Shown here: piece after piece, positions 32,889 to 41,199 of the stretch | How the letters are laid out: every line of letters starts with the position of its first letter | Position numbering within the stretch: the stretch's first letter is position 1 | NCBI GenBank assembly: GCA_964550855.1 | Contig: CAZKBQ010000020.1 | Coordinates: 1-64,000 of the forward strand | DNA: 64,000 nucleotides | Origin: JAGOBP01 sp964550855 | GTDB lineage: Bacteria; Chloroflexota; Anaerolineae; Fen-1058 | Reading direction: 5' to 3' | The notes under the pieces: model-generated | Databases searched by the model: none | Seen by the model: only the letters and a program-made list of their open reading frames with translations | What the model was told of the DNA's origin: nothing | Translations under genes and position numbers: made by a program

Positions 32889-33776
32889 TTAAGGTTCCAC
32901 CAGCTTCACGCCGCCCGCCACCGTGGGGATGAGCGCGGTGACGGTTTCAGGGTTGATGTCAAACAGGCTCTCGCGCGTGATTGAAGTGTCGCTGCGCGCA
33001 TGCAGTGCCTTGCCGCCGGCGTTCAACGTGCCGGTCACCGCATCGAACTCGGCCACGCCGGTCTTGTTCTTGGCCTTCCACGCAAATTCAAACGCATAGA
33101 TCGGCCGGAAGTACAGATCGAGCGTCTGAATGTCCGTCGTCTCTTCCAGCACCTTGTCGGCCTGAATCTGCTTGACCATGGCCGACAGCACGTTCTTGGC
33201 CACTTTGGAGGCGGAGATCTGCGGCGACACCACCAGCACTTCGCCGGACGCCAGCGGCGACAGGTCGGTCACCTCTGTCTTGTCGCGCGCCATGAAATCG
33301 GGCGGCAGCTGCACCGGCTGGCCGTTGGCGGCGTCGATGGTGCGCTCCTGCCGATTCTCGTCGATGCAGTGCTCCACGCCCGGCACTGAAAAAGTCCGAA
33401 CCGCACTGCCCATGCCCAGCTGTTGACCCAGCTGCTGCAGCAGCCCGGGCTGCGCCGGCGCAGCGGCCTGCGCCGCCACTTCAAACTCCTGACCCAGCAG
33501 CGTCACCTTGCGAACTTCCACCCCGGCCACCGGCACGGTGAACTCCTTGTTACGTTCGTACACGTAGCGCACGGTGCAGACCACATGCCAGAACGACTCG
33601 TAGCGGACTTCCGCATAGACCAGCTCCACCTCTTCAGGTTTGGGTTTGGAGAACAGGCCGCTTAGCCCGCCCGCCACCAGGCTCACGCGTTTGTCGATGG
33701 CCTGTTGTTGGGCAGATTCAAAATCAAGCACGGGATTCAGCGAGTAAATATGCGTCGGCGCGAGATGGACGTCCAT
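32889..33776 (-). CDS. Protein of unknown function, paralogue of the gene downstream
   Basis: 295 residues, AGGAG seven bases before ATG 33776, possible promoter TTTCGC-18-TATACT just upstream (TATACT at 33818-33813). It has the same block order as the 32002 gene plus an insertion of about 20 residues rich in Ala/Gln (around 110-135). The repeated segment FEFAWKAKNKTGVAEFDAVTG suggests a substrate- or surface-binding beta domain. No transmembrane segment except a weak one at the end. Possibly forms a heterodimer with its paralogue. Confidence 0.8.
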   Translation of the reverse strand: MDVHLAPTHIYSLNPVLDFESAQQQAIDKRVSLVAGGLSGLFSKPKPEEVELVYAEVRYESFWHVVCTVRYVYERNKEFTVPVAGVEVRKVTLLGQEFEVAAQAAAPAQPGLLQQLGQQLGMGSAVRTFSVPGVEHCIDENRQERTIDAANGQPVQLPPDFMARDKTEVTDLSPLASGEVLVVSPQISASKVAKNVLSAMVKQIQADKVLEETTDIQTLDLYFRPIYAFEFAWKAKNKTGVAEFDAVTGTLNAGGKALHARSDTSITRESLFDINPETVTALIPTVAGGVKLVEP

Positions 33777-33892
33777 GGCTGATCTCCTGGAGAGAATGAT
33801 GTGAACGAAGATAGTATAACAGAATCCGAGTGGAGTGCGAAATAAAACGGGGTTGGCGGCCGGCCCGATCGGCCCGGTGGCTGCCCGGCGGC

Positions 33893-34594
33893 CTACTTCA
33901 CGCCCACGTGGATCGCCACCGTGTTCAGCATCAGCCGCCGGTAGGTCACTTCGCGCAGCCCGGCGCGCTCCATAATCGCCTTGAGCTCGTCGGGCGTGAG
34001 GAATTCGTTGACCGATTGCGGCAGATAGGTGTAGGCATCGCGCTGGCCGCTAATCAGGCCGCCCACGATGGGCACGAGGCGATTGAAGAACAGCAGGAAA
34101 AACGGGCGCAGCAGGTTCTTGGGAGGTTTACTGATCTCAAGACAGATCACGCGGCCGCCCGGCTTGACCACCCGCCGCTGCTCGCGGAAGGCGCGTTCCC
34201 GATCGATGAAGTTGCGCACGCCAAAGCCGCTCGTCACCGCCTCGAAGGTGTTGTCGGGATAGGGCAGGCGCAGTGCATCGGCCGAATTCCAGCGGATTTT
34301 CTCCGCGCCCGGTTTGCCGCGCCCCGCGCGCATCATCTCAAAGGTGAAGTCGCTGCCCACGGCCAGCGCGTCCGGGTGCTGCTTCAACGCCTCGATCAGG
34401 ATGTCGCCCGTGCCCGTTGCCACGTCGAGGAGGCGGGCCGCCGGGCCGAGCTGCGCCGATCGGACGACCAGTCTGCGCCACGCGCCGTCGCGTCCGCCCG
34501 TCATCAAGCGATTCATTAAATCATAGCGGCCACTGATGCGGGCAAACATCCCTTGCACGTAGGCCGCGCGTTCCGGTCCTTGTAGATGCGTCAT
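33893..34594 (-). CDS. ubiE: UbiE/MenG-type C-methyltransferase
   Basis: 233 residues from ATG 34594, 13 bases after the permease stop. Class I SAM methyltransferase with the UbiE/MenG signatures: FARISGRYDLMNRLMTGG, LLDVATGTGDIL, GSDFTFEMM, FEAVTSGFGVRNF, and C-terminal YTYLPQSVNEFLTPDEL. It methylates demethylmenaquinone at the ring, the last step of menaquinone synthesis. Last gene of a seven-gene operon starting with ubiD. Confidence 0.93.
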   Translation of the reverse strand: MTHLQGPERAAYVQGMFARISGRYDLMNRLMTGGRDGAWRRLVVRSAQLGPAARLLDVATGTGDILIEALKQHPDALAVGSDFTFEMMRAGRGKPGAEKIRWNSADALRLPYPDNTFEAVTSGFGVRNFIDRERAFREQRRVVKPGGRVICLEISKPPKNLLRPFFLLFFNRLVPIVGGLISGQRDAYTYLPQSVNEFLTPDELKAIMERAGLREVTYRRLMLNTVAIHVGVK

Positions 34595-34607
34595 ATCGTC
34601 ATCCGTC

Positions 34608-35345
34608 TCAGGCAACAAACTTCCACGGGCACAGGCGTTTTTCCAGCCAGTCGATGAAGAAGTACAGCACCAGGCCCAACACCCCCATCGCCACGGCGCC
34701 GGCATACGTAGCCGCATAATCAAACAACGTGCTCGACGTATAGAAAATATAATAGCCCAGCCCCAACCGCGTGGCCGTCGTCTCCGTGATATACAACACG
34801 GCAATGGCCGTGCCGACGCTGAGCCGCAGCGACGTTAATACGGCCGGCAGCGACGCGGGCAGATACACAAAGCGAAACAGCGCGCGCCGCCCCGCCCCGA
34901 GCGATTTGACCGAGTTCAACAATTCCGGTCGCAGACCGGCGGCGTCATCGCGCACCGGCACCAGAATCTGAAAGAACAGAATCAGCACAATCGTCAGAAT
35001 CTTGCTGACATCGGTGGCGCCGAAAAACAGCAGGATAATCGGGAGAAACACGATCTTGGGAATGGGGTACACGATGGCGACGATGGGCGAAAAAACCCGG
35101 TTGAGGAACGGAATCTGCCCCATGCCCAGCCCCGCCGGCACGGCCAGCGCCACCGCAATGATCACGCTGGCAATCACCCGCAGAGCGCTGGCCATGAAGT
35201 GCGCGGCGATCTCGCCGAAGTTGTCAATCAGCGCCTGCGCCACACGAAAGGGAGTCGGCAGGATGTCGCGCTGCACCAGCATGGCGATGATCTGCCAGGC
35301 CAGCAGTGCCAGGAGTGAGGCGGCCAGAATGTCACGTTTACGCAT
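34608..35345 (-). CDS. ABC importer permease (NitT/TauT/SsuC class)
   Basis: 245 residues from ATG 35345, overlapping the ATPase stop by 8 bases. Six helices. The BPD_transp_1 region includes the EAA-like loop SVKSLGAGRRALFRFVYLPASLP. Class typical of sulfonate, nitrate and pyrimidine-precursor importers. It lies between the ATPase and ubiE in the menaquinone operon. Confidence 0.88.
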   Translation of the reverse strand: MRKRDILAASLLALLAWQIIAMLVQRDILPTPFRVAQALIDNFGEIAAHFMASALRVIASVIIAVALAVPAGLGMGQIPFLNRVFSPIVAIVYPIPKIVFLPIILLFFGATDVSKILTIVLILFFQILVPVRDDAAGLRPELLNSVKSLGAGRRALFRFVYLPASLPAVLTSLRLSVGTAIAVLYITETTATRLGLGYYIFYTSSTLFDYAATYAGAVAMGVLGLVLYFFIDWLEKRLCPWKFVA

Positions 35346-36132
35346 GATCCGTGCTGAGTAATGCGTAATGCGTAAGGGATTCACGGACGCGCGCGCACAT
35401 TTCAAAGAAAGCGGCTTCGGATCGGTACGTCAGTGAGCCGGCAGACGGGTTCTCGATGACGAGCGGCGAGGTGTGCGGCGGCTGGCCCAACACCAGAATC
35501 TTGCGTCCCAGAAACACGGCGTCTTCGATGTTGTGCGTGACAAACACCAGGGTCAAATTTTGCTCGCGCTGCAGCTCCACGGTCAGGTTTTGCAGGTCTT
35601 CGCGCGTGGGCGCGTCGAGCGCGGCGAACGGTTCGTCCATCAACAGCAGATCGGGTTCCAGCACCAGCGTGCGGGCGATGGCCGCGCGCTGCCGCTGCCC
35701 GCCCGAAATCTGCGCGGGAAAGTTGTTGCGCTGCGCGTCGATGCCCAGCCGCTTCAGCCACGGATCCACGCGCTGCGCGATCGGGCCGATGACGTACTCG
35801 ACGGGTGCGTGCCGTCCGTCGGGACCGTAGTAATCGCGCACGCGCAAGCCCAGCCCCGCATTCTGCGCCACTGTCGCCCACGGCAGCAGGCCATATTCCT
35901 GCAGCACCAGCCCCGTCTGCGGGCGCGGCCGATCCACGCGCTGGCCGTCGATCGTGATGGAGCCGCCGGTCGGCTGGCGCAGTCCGGCCAGCAGCATCAG
36001 CAGCGTGGTTTTGCCGCCGCCCGACGCGCCGATCACCGCCCAGGCCTCGCCCCGCGCGATCGACCAGTTGAAGCGATCGAACACGGGGCGGGCGTTGGGA
36101 TAGGCAAAGGTGACGTTTCTAAACTCGATCAT
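35338..36132 (-). CDS. ABC importer ATP-binding protein (SsuB/TauB class)
   Basis: 264 residues. Walker A GASGGGKTT, signature ISGGQRQRAAIART, Walker B LLLMDEPFAALDA, and the TauB/SsuB-type VFVTHNIEDAVFLG. The last residues (SLTHYALLSTDHA) are encoded by the CTTACGCATTACGCATTACTC repeat that has grown into the 3' end of the gene. It energises the importer formed with the permease (34608) and lipoprotein (36196). Confidence 0.92.
   Translation of the reverse strand: MIEFRNVTFAYPNARPVFDRFNWSIARGEAWAVIGASGGGKTTLLMLLAGLRQPTGGSITIDGQRVDRPRPQTGLVLQEYGLLPWATVAQNAGLGLRVRDYYGPDGRHAPVEYVIGPIAQRVDPWLKRLGIDAQRNNFPAQISGGQRQRAAIARTLVLEPDLLLMDEPFAALDAPTREDLQNLTVELQREQNLTLVFVTHNIEDAVFLGRKILVLGQPPHTSPLVIENPSAGSLTYRSEAAFFEMCARVRESLTHYALLSTDHA
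35350..35382. repeat. TAATGCG repeat at the ATPase-permease junction
   Basis: GAGTAATGCGTAATGCGTAAG: two and a half copies of the 8-base unit inside the 3' end of the ATPase gene, identical to the units in 3138-3201 and 23990-24060. Confidence 0.7.
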
Positions 36133-36144
36133 ACAATAACGAGT

Positions 36145-36191
36145 AACGAGTAAATGAGTAACGAGGGTTCACTCGTTACTCATTACTCGTT
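36145..36191. repeat. Long hairpin of TAACGAG repeats between importer lipoprotein and ATPase genes
   Basis: A left arm of 21 bases (36145-36165) pairs with a right arm of 20 (36172-36191) with one bulged A around a 6-base loop. Units are TAACGAG, TAATGAG. It fills almost the whole spacer downstream of the binding-protein gene. Confidence 0.85.
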
Positions 36192-36195
36192 AGGT

Positions 36196-37146
36196 TTACT
36201 TCGCCAGGTAACTCGCATCGACCAGTTTCGCGTAATCGACGGTCGCCTTGATCAGGCCCTTGTCCATCATCCACGCCTGCACGTCGGCGAGCTGGGCCTC
36301 GCTGGGCACGGCGGCCGGCGGGAATTTGGGCAGTTGATACTTGCCGATCAGCGGCGCGGCGATCAGCTTCTTGTCGGTTAATAAGGTGTTCCACTTATCA
36401 GGATTGCTGTTGACATCGGCGGTGGCCTTGTCGATGGCGGCCAGGAACTTCCGCACCGTCTCCGGCTTGGCTTTCAACGTTGCCACACTGAAGGAAATCT
36501 CGCTCGTGCCGATGTCGGGCAGGCTGCGATCGTCGATGACCAGCACCGCGCCGCTTTGCTCGGCCAGCGTCGCAAACGGCTCGGGCAGGTTGGCCGCCCT
36601 CATCTTGCCCTCGGACAACAGCTGCAGGCGATCGGGGATGCGGGGCACGTTCGTCGTCTTGATCTGGTCGTTCGTCAAGCCGGCATGCTGCAGCAGCCGA
36701 TCGGTGGTGTAGGCGATGACGGTGCCTTCGGAAATGCCGATCTCCACGCCCTTCAGCTGGTCGGGCGAAGTGATGCCGCTGGCCTTCGACGCCACGATCG
36801 AGTACTGCGCCTGCTCGGACGAGGCGGTGCGCGCAAAGCGCACGATGGCAATCTTCGGCGTGTCCTTGTTATACAGCACGGTCGAGATCAAGTCGTTGAT
36901 CATGCCGTCGGCCTGGCCGGCCTGGATCAGCTGATCGCGCTCGGCGGCGGACGCGACGGGGACGAACTCAACGTTGATCCCGGCGTCTTTAAAGTAACCC
37001 TGCGCCTCGGCCACATACATCGGCAGCGCGTCCAGAATGGGCAGGACGGCCATCTTCAAGGTGGGATCTTCCGGTGCGGCGGCGGGCGCGCACGCGCTCA
37101 GCGCGAGGGCCGTCAACACAACAAGTAGCACAACTTTGCGAAACAT
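36196..37146 (-). CDS. ABC importer substrate-binding lipoprotein (SsuA/NMT1 class)
   Basis: 316 residues from ATG 37146 with AAGGAG upstream. Lipobox LSAC (Cys at about 18), then a type II periplasmic-binding fold of the NMT1/OpuAC-like class: LPILDALPMYVAEAQGYFKDAGI, GQADGMINDLISTVLYN, GISEGTVIAYTTDRLL, LPEPFATLAEQSG. It binds the imported ligand. Placement between ubiA and the transporter genes inside a menaquinone operon suggests a quinone precursor or a related aromatic acid as ligand. This is inference; the fold alone would also fit sulfonates or pyrimidines. Confidence 0.88.
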   Translation of the reverse strand: MFRKVVLLVVLTALALSACAPAAAPEDPTLKMAVLPILDALPMYVAEAQGYFKDAGINVEFVPVASAAERDQLIQAGQADGMINDLISTVLYNKDTPKIAIVRFARTASSEQAQYSIVASKASGITSPDQLKGVEIGISEGTVIAYTTDRLLQHAGLTNDQIKTTNVPRIPDRLQLLSEGKMRAANLPEPFATLAEQSGAVLVIDDRSLPDIGTSEISFSVATLKAKPETVRKFLAAIDKATADVNSNPDKWNTLLTDKKLIAAPLIGKYQLPKFPPAAVPSEAQLADVQAWMMDKGLIKATVDYAKLVDASYLAK

Positions 37147-37165
37147 GGTTCTCCTTTGATGTTGG

Positions 37166-38026
37166 CTAGACATACAAGGCGACGAGCGTTGCCACGAAGA
37201 TAGTGATACTGATGTAACCGTTCACATTGAAAAACGCGAGATTCACCTTCGAGAGATCGTTCGGCTTGACCAGCGAGTGTTCATAGATCAACAGCGCGGC
37301 GACGATTACCAACCCGATCCAGTATACACCTCCCAACTGCATCACAATCCCGACCGCCCCCAGCAGCCCGATGGTGATGACGTGGCTGATCTGCGCCAGC
37401 CGCAGCGCCACGGCGTTGCCGTAACGCGCCGGAATGCTGTGCAATTTCTCCGCCCGATCGAAGTCGGCGTCCTGACAGGCGTAGATCAGATCGAAGCCGC
37501 CGATCCAGAACGTCACCGCGAACAGCAGCAGCCACGCCGGCAGATCGGCCGCCGTAAACACCGACGCGCGCACGGCCGCCCACGCCCCGATCGGCGCGAG
37601 ACCGTCGGTGAAGCCCAGGATGAAGTGCGACGCCAGGGTGAAGCGCTTCGTGTACGCATAGCCCAACAAGAACACGATCGCGCCCGGCAGCAGTTGCAGC
37701 GTCAAGGCGTTCAACATCGCGGCGGCGAACGTCAACACCAGCGCCGACACGATGATCCCGACCACGACGGTGCGCACGCTGATTTTGCCCGTCTGGATCG
37801 GTCGGCTCGCCGTGCGCGGATTGCGCGCGTCGATGTGGCGATCGGCCAGGCGATTGAAGCTCATCGCCAGCGTGCGCGCCGACGCCATCGCCACCGTAAT
37901 CCAGAAGAACTGATGGAACGTCGGCAGCCCCCTCGCGGCCAGCACCATGCCCAGATACGCAAAGGGCAGCGCAAAAATGGTATGCTCAAATTTGATGAGA
38001 TCGAGAAAAGCGCGGACTTGTTTCAT
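37166..38026 (-). CDS. ubiA: UbiA-family prenyltransferase (MqnP-like)
   Basis: 286 residues, about eight helices. Aspartate-rich motifs NRLADRHIDARNPRTASRP and ACQDADFDRAEKLHSIPAR bind the Mg-diphosphate of the prenyl donor. Together with the UbiX and UbiD genes upstream it fits MqnP, which prenylates 1,4-dihydroxy-6-naphthoate in the futalosine pathway. A 4-hydroxybenzoate polyprenyltransferase is the alternative, but ubiquinone is not expected in this lineage. Followed after 19 bases by the binding-protein gene. Confidence 0.9.
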   Translation of the reverse strand: MKQVRAFLDLIKFEHTIFALPFAYLGMVLAARGLPTFHQFFWITVAMASARTLAMSFNRLADRHIDARNPRTASRPIQTGKISVRTVVVGIIVSALVLTFAAAMLNALTLQLLPGAIVFLLGYAYTKRFTLASHFILGFTDGLAPIGAWAAVRASVFTAADLPAWLLLFAVTFWIGGFDLIYACQDADFDRAEKLHSIPARYGNAVALRLAQISHVITIGLLGAVGIVMQLGGVYWIGLVIVAALLIYEHSLVKPNDLSKVNLAFFNVNGYISITIFVATLVALYV

Positions 38027-38029
38027 GGA

Positions 38030-38082
38030 TCGTAAAACGTAAGGCGCAAAACGTAAGGGGCGATGTTACGTTTTACGCTTTA
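38030..38082. repeat. AACGTAA repeat hairpin between ubiX and ubiA
   Basis: GTAAAACGTAAGGCGCAAAA followed by TTACGTTTTACGC. AAAACGTAA (38048-38056) pairs perfectly with TTACGTTTT (38066-38074). Confidence 0.75.
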
Positions 38083-38645
38083 TTCATGCCCTTCCACTTC
38101 GTATACAGCTCATTATCGACGCCCAGCCGCAGCAAAATGCGCCCGATTGTACCATCGATGACTTCGTCCAGGGTGGCGGGATTGCCATAGAAGGCGGGCA
38201 CGGGCGGCATGATGACAGCCCCGTTTTCGGCGGCCTGTGTCATCTGGCGCAGGTGGCCCACGTGCAGCGGCGTTTCACGCACGCACAGGATCAACGGGCG
38301 GCCTTCCTTCAAACACACGTCCGCCGCGCGCGACATTAAGTCAGCTGAGTATGAATTTGCCACGGCCGATAACGTCTTGATCGAACACGGCACAATGACC
38401 ATGCCCAGCGTTACGAACGACCCCGACGCGATGCTCGCGCCGACATCGTTGGGATTATGCACGACGCCGGCGAGTTTCTCAACGTCGCTAATCTTCCAAT
38501 CGGTCTCCTGGGCAATCGTCGCTTTGGCGGCGGCGCTCATGACGAGATGCGTCTCTATCTCGCCGCCCTGCTGCAAGACTTGCAACAGGCGTATGCCGTA
38601 GATGACGCCAGATGCCCCTGAAATGCCTACAATCAAGCGTTTCAT
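38073..38645 (-). CDS. ubiX: UbiX-family flavin prenyltransferase (MqnM-like)
   Basis: 190 residues from ATG 38645 (MKRLIVGISGASGVIYGIRLL). Family motifs: GISGASG, GSFVTLGMVIVPCSIKTLSAVANSYSADL (FMN and prenyl binding), LILCVRETPLHVGHLRQM, PPVPAFYGNPATLDEVIDGTIGRIL. It makes prenylated FMN, the cofactor of the UbiD decarboxylase encoded immediately upstream. Confidence 0.94.
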   Translation of the reverse strand: MKRLIVGISGASGVIYGIRLLQVLQQGGEIETHLVMSAAAKATIAQETDWKISDVEKLAGVVHNPNDVGASIASGSFVTLGMVIVPCSIKTLSAVANSYSADLMSRAADVCLKEGRPLILCVRETPLHVGHLRQMTQAAENGAVIMPPVPAFYGNPATLDEVIDGTIGRILLRLGVDNELYTKWKGMNKA

Positions 38646-38657
38646 ACAACCTCTACC

Positions 38658-38721
38658 AACCACGGAGAACACGGAGTCGCTTTCACTTTTTTTCTCCGTG
38701 CCCTCTGTGTTCTCCGTGGTT
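38658..38721. repeat. CACGGAGAA inverted repeat between ubiD and ubiX
   Basis: AACCACGGAGAACAC (38658-38672) pairs perfectly with GTGTTCTCCGTGGTT (38707-38721): a 15-bp stem spanning the ubiD stop to just before ubiX. The arms are built from CACGGAGAA units. Confidence 0.85.
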
Positions 38722-40186
38722 ATTTAATCCCATACTCCGCCCAGCGCCGATCGACCAGCGCCTTGATGGTCGGGGCCATTTCGATCTCCGTGGGCCAGCC
38801 GCGCGGATGGCCGTCCATCGGCCCCTTCGCCGTCGCGTCGATGCCGATCTTGCCGCCGAACGAATCGCGCAGCGCCGAATGATCGAGTTGATCGACTGCG
38901 CCTTCCACGATCGTTACATCGCGCTTCCAATCGACGTTGCCCAACACGCGCCACGCCACTTCCTGCAAATCGTGGACGTTCACGTTTTCATCCACGACGA
39001 CGATGGCTTTGGTCAGCATCATCAGACCCAGGCCCCAGATACCGAACATCACTTTTTGCGGATGGCCGGGGAAGCGTTTCTTGATCGAGACGATCACGAG
39101 ATTGTGAAACACCCCTTCGGCGGGCATATTGTAATCGACCACTTCACCGAGGAACAACTTGAGCAGCGGCAAAAACAGACGCTCCGTGGCTTTGCCCATC
39201 CAGTAATCTTCCATCGGCGGCTTGCCCACAATGGTTGTCGGATAGATCGCGTCGGCGCGATGGGTGATGGCCGTGACGTGAAAGATGGGAAACCGATCGG
39301 CGGGGGTGTAGAAGCCGGTGTGATCGCCGAACGGCCCTTCGAGGTCGTGCTCGTTCGGATCGACATAGCCTTCGATCACGATCTCGGCATTCGCTGGCGC
39401 TTCGATGGGCTGTGTCACGCACTTCACGAATTCAACCGGCTTGCCGCGCAAATACCCCGCTAATAAGTATTCATCAATATTGGGCGGCAGCGGTGCGGAG
39501 GCGCTCCACATCGAGGCCGGATCGCCGCCGAGAGCAATCGCGCACGGAATTTGCGGCTTGCGGTTCTCTTGCGCCACGCGTTCGTGTTCCGCGCCGCCTT
39601 TGTGCCGCTGCCAGTGCATCATCAACGTTTGATCGTCTTTGACTTGCAAACGATACATGCCGACGTTGCGGACATTAGTCACGGGATCGCGCGTGATGAC
39701 CTGCATGAGCGTGATGTACTTGCCGCCGTCGAGCGGCCAGCATTTGAGGATGGGCAATTTCGAGAGCGAAGGCCGATCGGTAATGACGACGTCCTGCACG
39801 GGCGCGGACTTGACGATCTTCGGCCCCAACCCGATTGATTGCAGCACGCCGAAGAGATCGCGTCCGCGATTCAGCGCCGCGCCGAAACCTTGCGGCAATT
39901 TGAGATCGATCGTTTTGGCGAGATCATGATGGAGTTGTTCGAGGTCGTCCACACCCAGCGCCAATGCCATGCGCGCCGCGCTGCCAAAGGCGTTGATCAG
40001 CACCGGCATGTTGCTGCCTTTGACGCTCTCAAACAGGATGGCTTTGTTTTGAGCCGCCGGGGCTTTGGAGATACGATCGGTGATCTCCGTGATCTCCAGT
40101 TCGGGATCAACGGGCACACGCACGCGCACCAGCTCGCCGCGCTTTTCCAGTTCACGGATAAAGTCACGCAGATCGCGGAAGGCCAT
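38720..40186 (-). CDS. ubiD: UbiD-family prFMN-dependent decarboxylase (MqnL-like)
   Basis: 488 residues from ATG 40186 with GGAGGAG upstream. UbiD motifs: FRDLRDFIRELEKRGELVRV, DRPSLSKLPILKCWPLDGG, MHWQRHKGGAEH, CAIALGGDPASMWSA, YVDPNEHDLEGPFGDHTGFYTP (acidic active-site residues with metal ligand) and IVVVDENVNVHDLQEVAWR. In this operon it most likely decarboxylates the prenylated dihydroxynaphthoate of the futalosine pathway. First gene of the ubiD-ubiX-ubiA-ABC-ubiE operon. Confidence 0.94.
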   Translation of the reverse strand: MAFRDLRDFIRELEKRGELVRVRVPVDPELEITEITDRISKAPAAQNKAILFESVKGSNMPVLINAFGSAARMALALGVDDLEQLHHDLAKTIDLKLPQGFGAALNRGRDLFGVLQSIGLGPKIVKSAPVQDVVITDRPSLSKLPILKCWPLDGGKYITLMQVITRDPVTNVRNVGMYRLQVKDDQTLMMHWQRHKGGAEHERVAQENRKPQIPCAIALGGDPASMWSASAPLPPNIDEYLLAGYLRGKPVEFVKCVTQPIEAPANAEIVIEGYVDPNEHDLEGPFGDHTGFYTPADRFPIFHVTAITHRADAIYPTTIVGKPPMEDYWMGKATERLFLPLLKLFLGEVVDYNMPAEGVFHNLVIVSIKKRFPGHPQKVMFGIWGLGLMMLTKAIVVVDENVNVHDLQEVAWRVLGNVDWKRDVTIVEGAVDQLDHSALRDSFGGKIGIDATAKGPMDGHPRGWPTEIEMAPTIKALVDRRWAEYGIK

Positions 40187-40214
40187 GTCTCCTCCAGACA
40201 CAACAAACGCGCCC

Positions 40215-40220
40215 ATTATA
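40215..40220 (-). promoter_or_regulatory. Putative -10 element of the ubiD operon
   Basis: TATAAT on the minus strand (40220-40215), about 30 bases before ATG 40186, inside a GCGCCC/GGGCGC dyad. No good -35 at 16-18 bases, so an activator may be needed. Confidence 0.45.
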
Positions 40221-40285
40221 CAACCGGGCGCGCTGGCGAAGGCTATAACAAATGTTACCACACACTGGGGAGACGGCAAGGGTCA

Positions 40286-40315
40286 GCGCCCGCCGGCTGA
40301 TCGACCGGCGGGCGC
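40286..40315. terminator. Strong hairpin without T-tract between methyltransferase and ubiD
   Basis: GCGCCCGCCGG pairs perfectly with CCGGCGGGCGC (11 bp, 8-base loop). Neither side has a T-run, so it may act as a transcript end only with help. It separates two minus-strand units. Confidence 0.5.
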
Positions 40316-40365
40316 CACGTAAAACCAAACCTTGTCACTGCTCGTCGCAGTGAGCGGCCTGGCAA

Positions 40366-41199
40366 TCACTCTCGGATTGCCACCACTTCCAGATATTCCG
40401 ACTCGACCCGCGTCACGCCATTCCGGGATTGATTGTGAGTCGACCACAGCTGCTCCAACTCCTGGCGCAAGGCGGCCTGGCCCTGCTCATCCAGCGCGCC
40501 GAAAGCCTTGTACGTCGGCCCGTAGTAGCGGCGGAAACACTCCACCACCTCCGGCGCCGTAAACGGAAAGCTCAGGGCGATGGTGCGCCGCGTGAGTTGC
40601 AGATCGGACACAGTACCGTTGAAGCGCTCGCGCACGATGGCCTCGTTGCCCCACTGCAACGGCGATGGGATGCCCGGTGCCGGCGGAACGTATTTGCCCA
40701 CGATCTTGAACATCTGGCCGATAAAGCCTTCCGGCGTCCAGTTCGCCATGACAATGCGGCCACCGGGCCGGCAGGTCCGCGTCAATTCGGCGGCGGTGAC
40801 GTCGGGCCGGGGCGTAAACATCGCGCCGAACATGGTGATGACGGTGTCAAACGCAGCGTCTTCGTAAGGCAGCGCTTCGGCGTCATTCTCGTCAAACTGG
40901 ATGGTCAGGCCCTCCGCTTTGGCTTTGGCGCGGCCCTGTTCCAGCAGATTGGGCGCGATGTCCTGGCCGACAACATAGGCGCCACGTTTGGCCGCCGGGA
41001 TGGCCAGGTTGCCGGTACCGCAGGCCACGTCGAGCACGCGTTCGGCCGGCTGCAGGTTCAGGCGGCTGACAAAGTCCGCCGCGCCCGGGGCATAGGACTT
41101 GGCGATCTGCCCGAAATCGCCGGAGGTCCAGGTCGCTTTGAGCTTGGCCTTGAGGGCTTCCATCTCAGGTGTCAGGGTGTTCATGGTAAGGGTGTTCAT
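40366..41199 (-). CDS. Class I SAM-dependent methyltransferase
   Basis: 277 residues from ATG 41199 with AAAGGAG seven bases upstream. MTs of the UbiE/Methyltransf_11 type: ERVLDVACGTGNLAIPAAKRG, DENDAEALPYEDAAFDTVITMFGAM, GRIVMANWTPEGFIGQMFKIV. The substrate is unknown. It lies downstream of the LuxR/MalT-type regulator, from which it is separated by a region rich in operator-like dyads, so regulation by that protein is plausible. Confidence 0.87.
   Translation of the reverse strand: MNTLTMNTLTPEMEALKAKLKATWTSGDFGQIAKSYAPGAADFVSRLNLQPAERVLDVACGTGNLAIPAAKRGAYVVGQDIAPNLLEQGRAKAKAEGLTIQFDENDAEALPYEDAAFDTVITMFGAMFTPRPDVTAAELTRTCRPGGRIVMANWTPEGFIGQMFKIVGKYVPPAPGIPSPLQWGNEAIVRERFNGTVSDLQLTRRTIALSFPFTAPEVVECFRRYYGPTYKAFGALDEQGQAALRQELEQLWSTHNQSRNGVTRVESEYLEVVAIRE

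Noticed and set aside
33840..33892. Terminator after ubiE
   Set aside because: CCGGGCCGATCGGGCCGG is self-complementary but has no loop of its own. A TTTTATTT tract follows at a distance, so the call is too weak.
38720..40186. Ubiquinone pathway genes
   Set aside because: The UbiD/UbiX/UbiA/UbiE names suggest ubiquinone, but no hydroxylases (UbiH, UbiF, UbiI) or UbiG are present and Chloroflexota use menaquinone. A menaquinone role is preferred.
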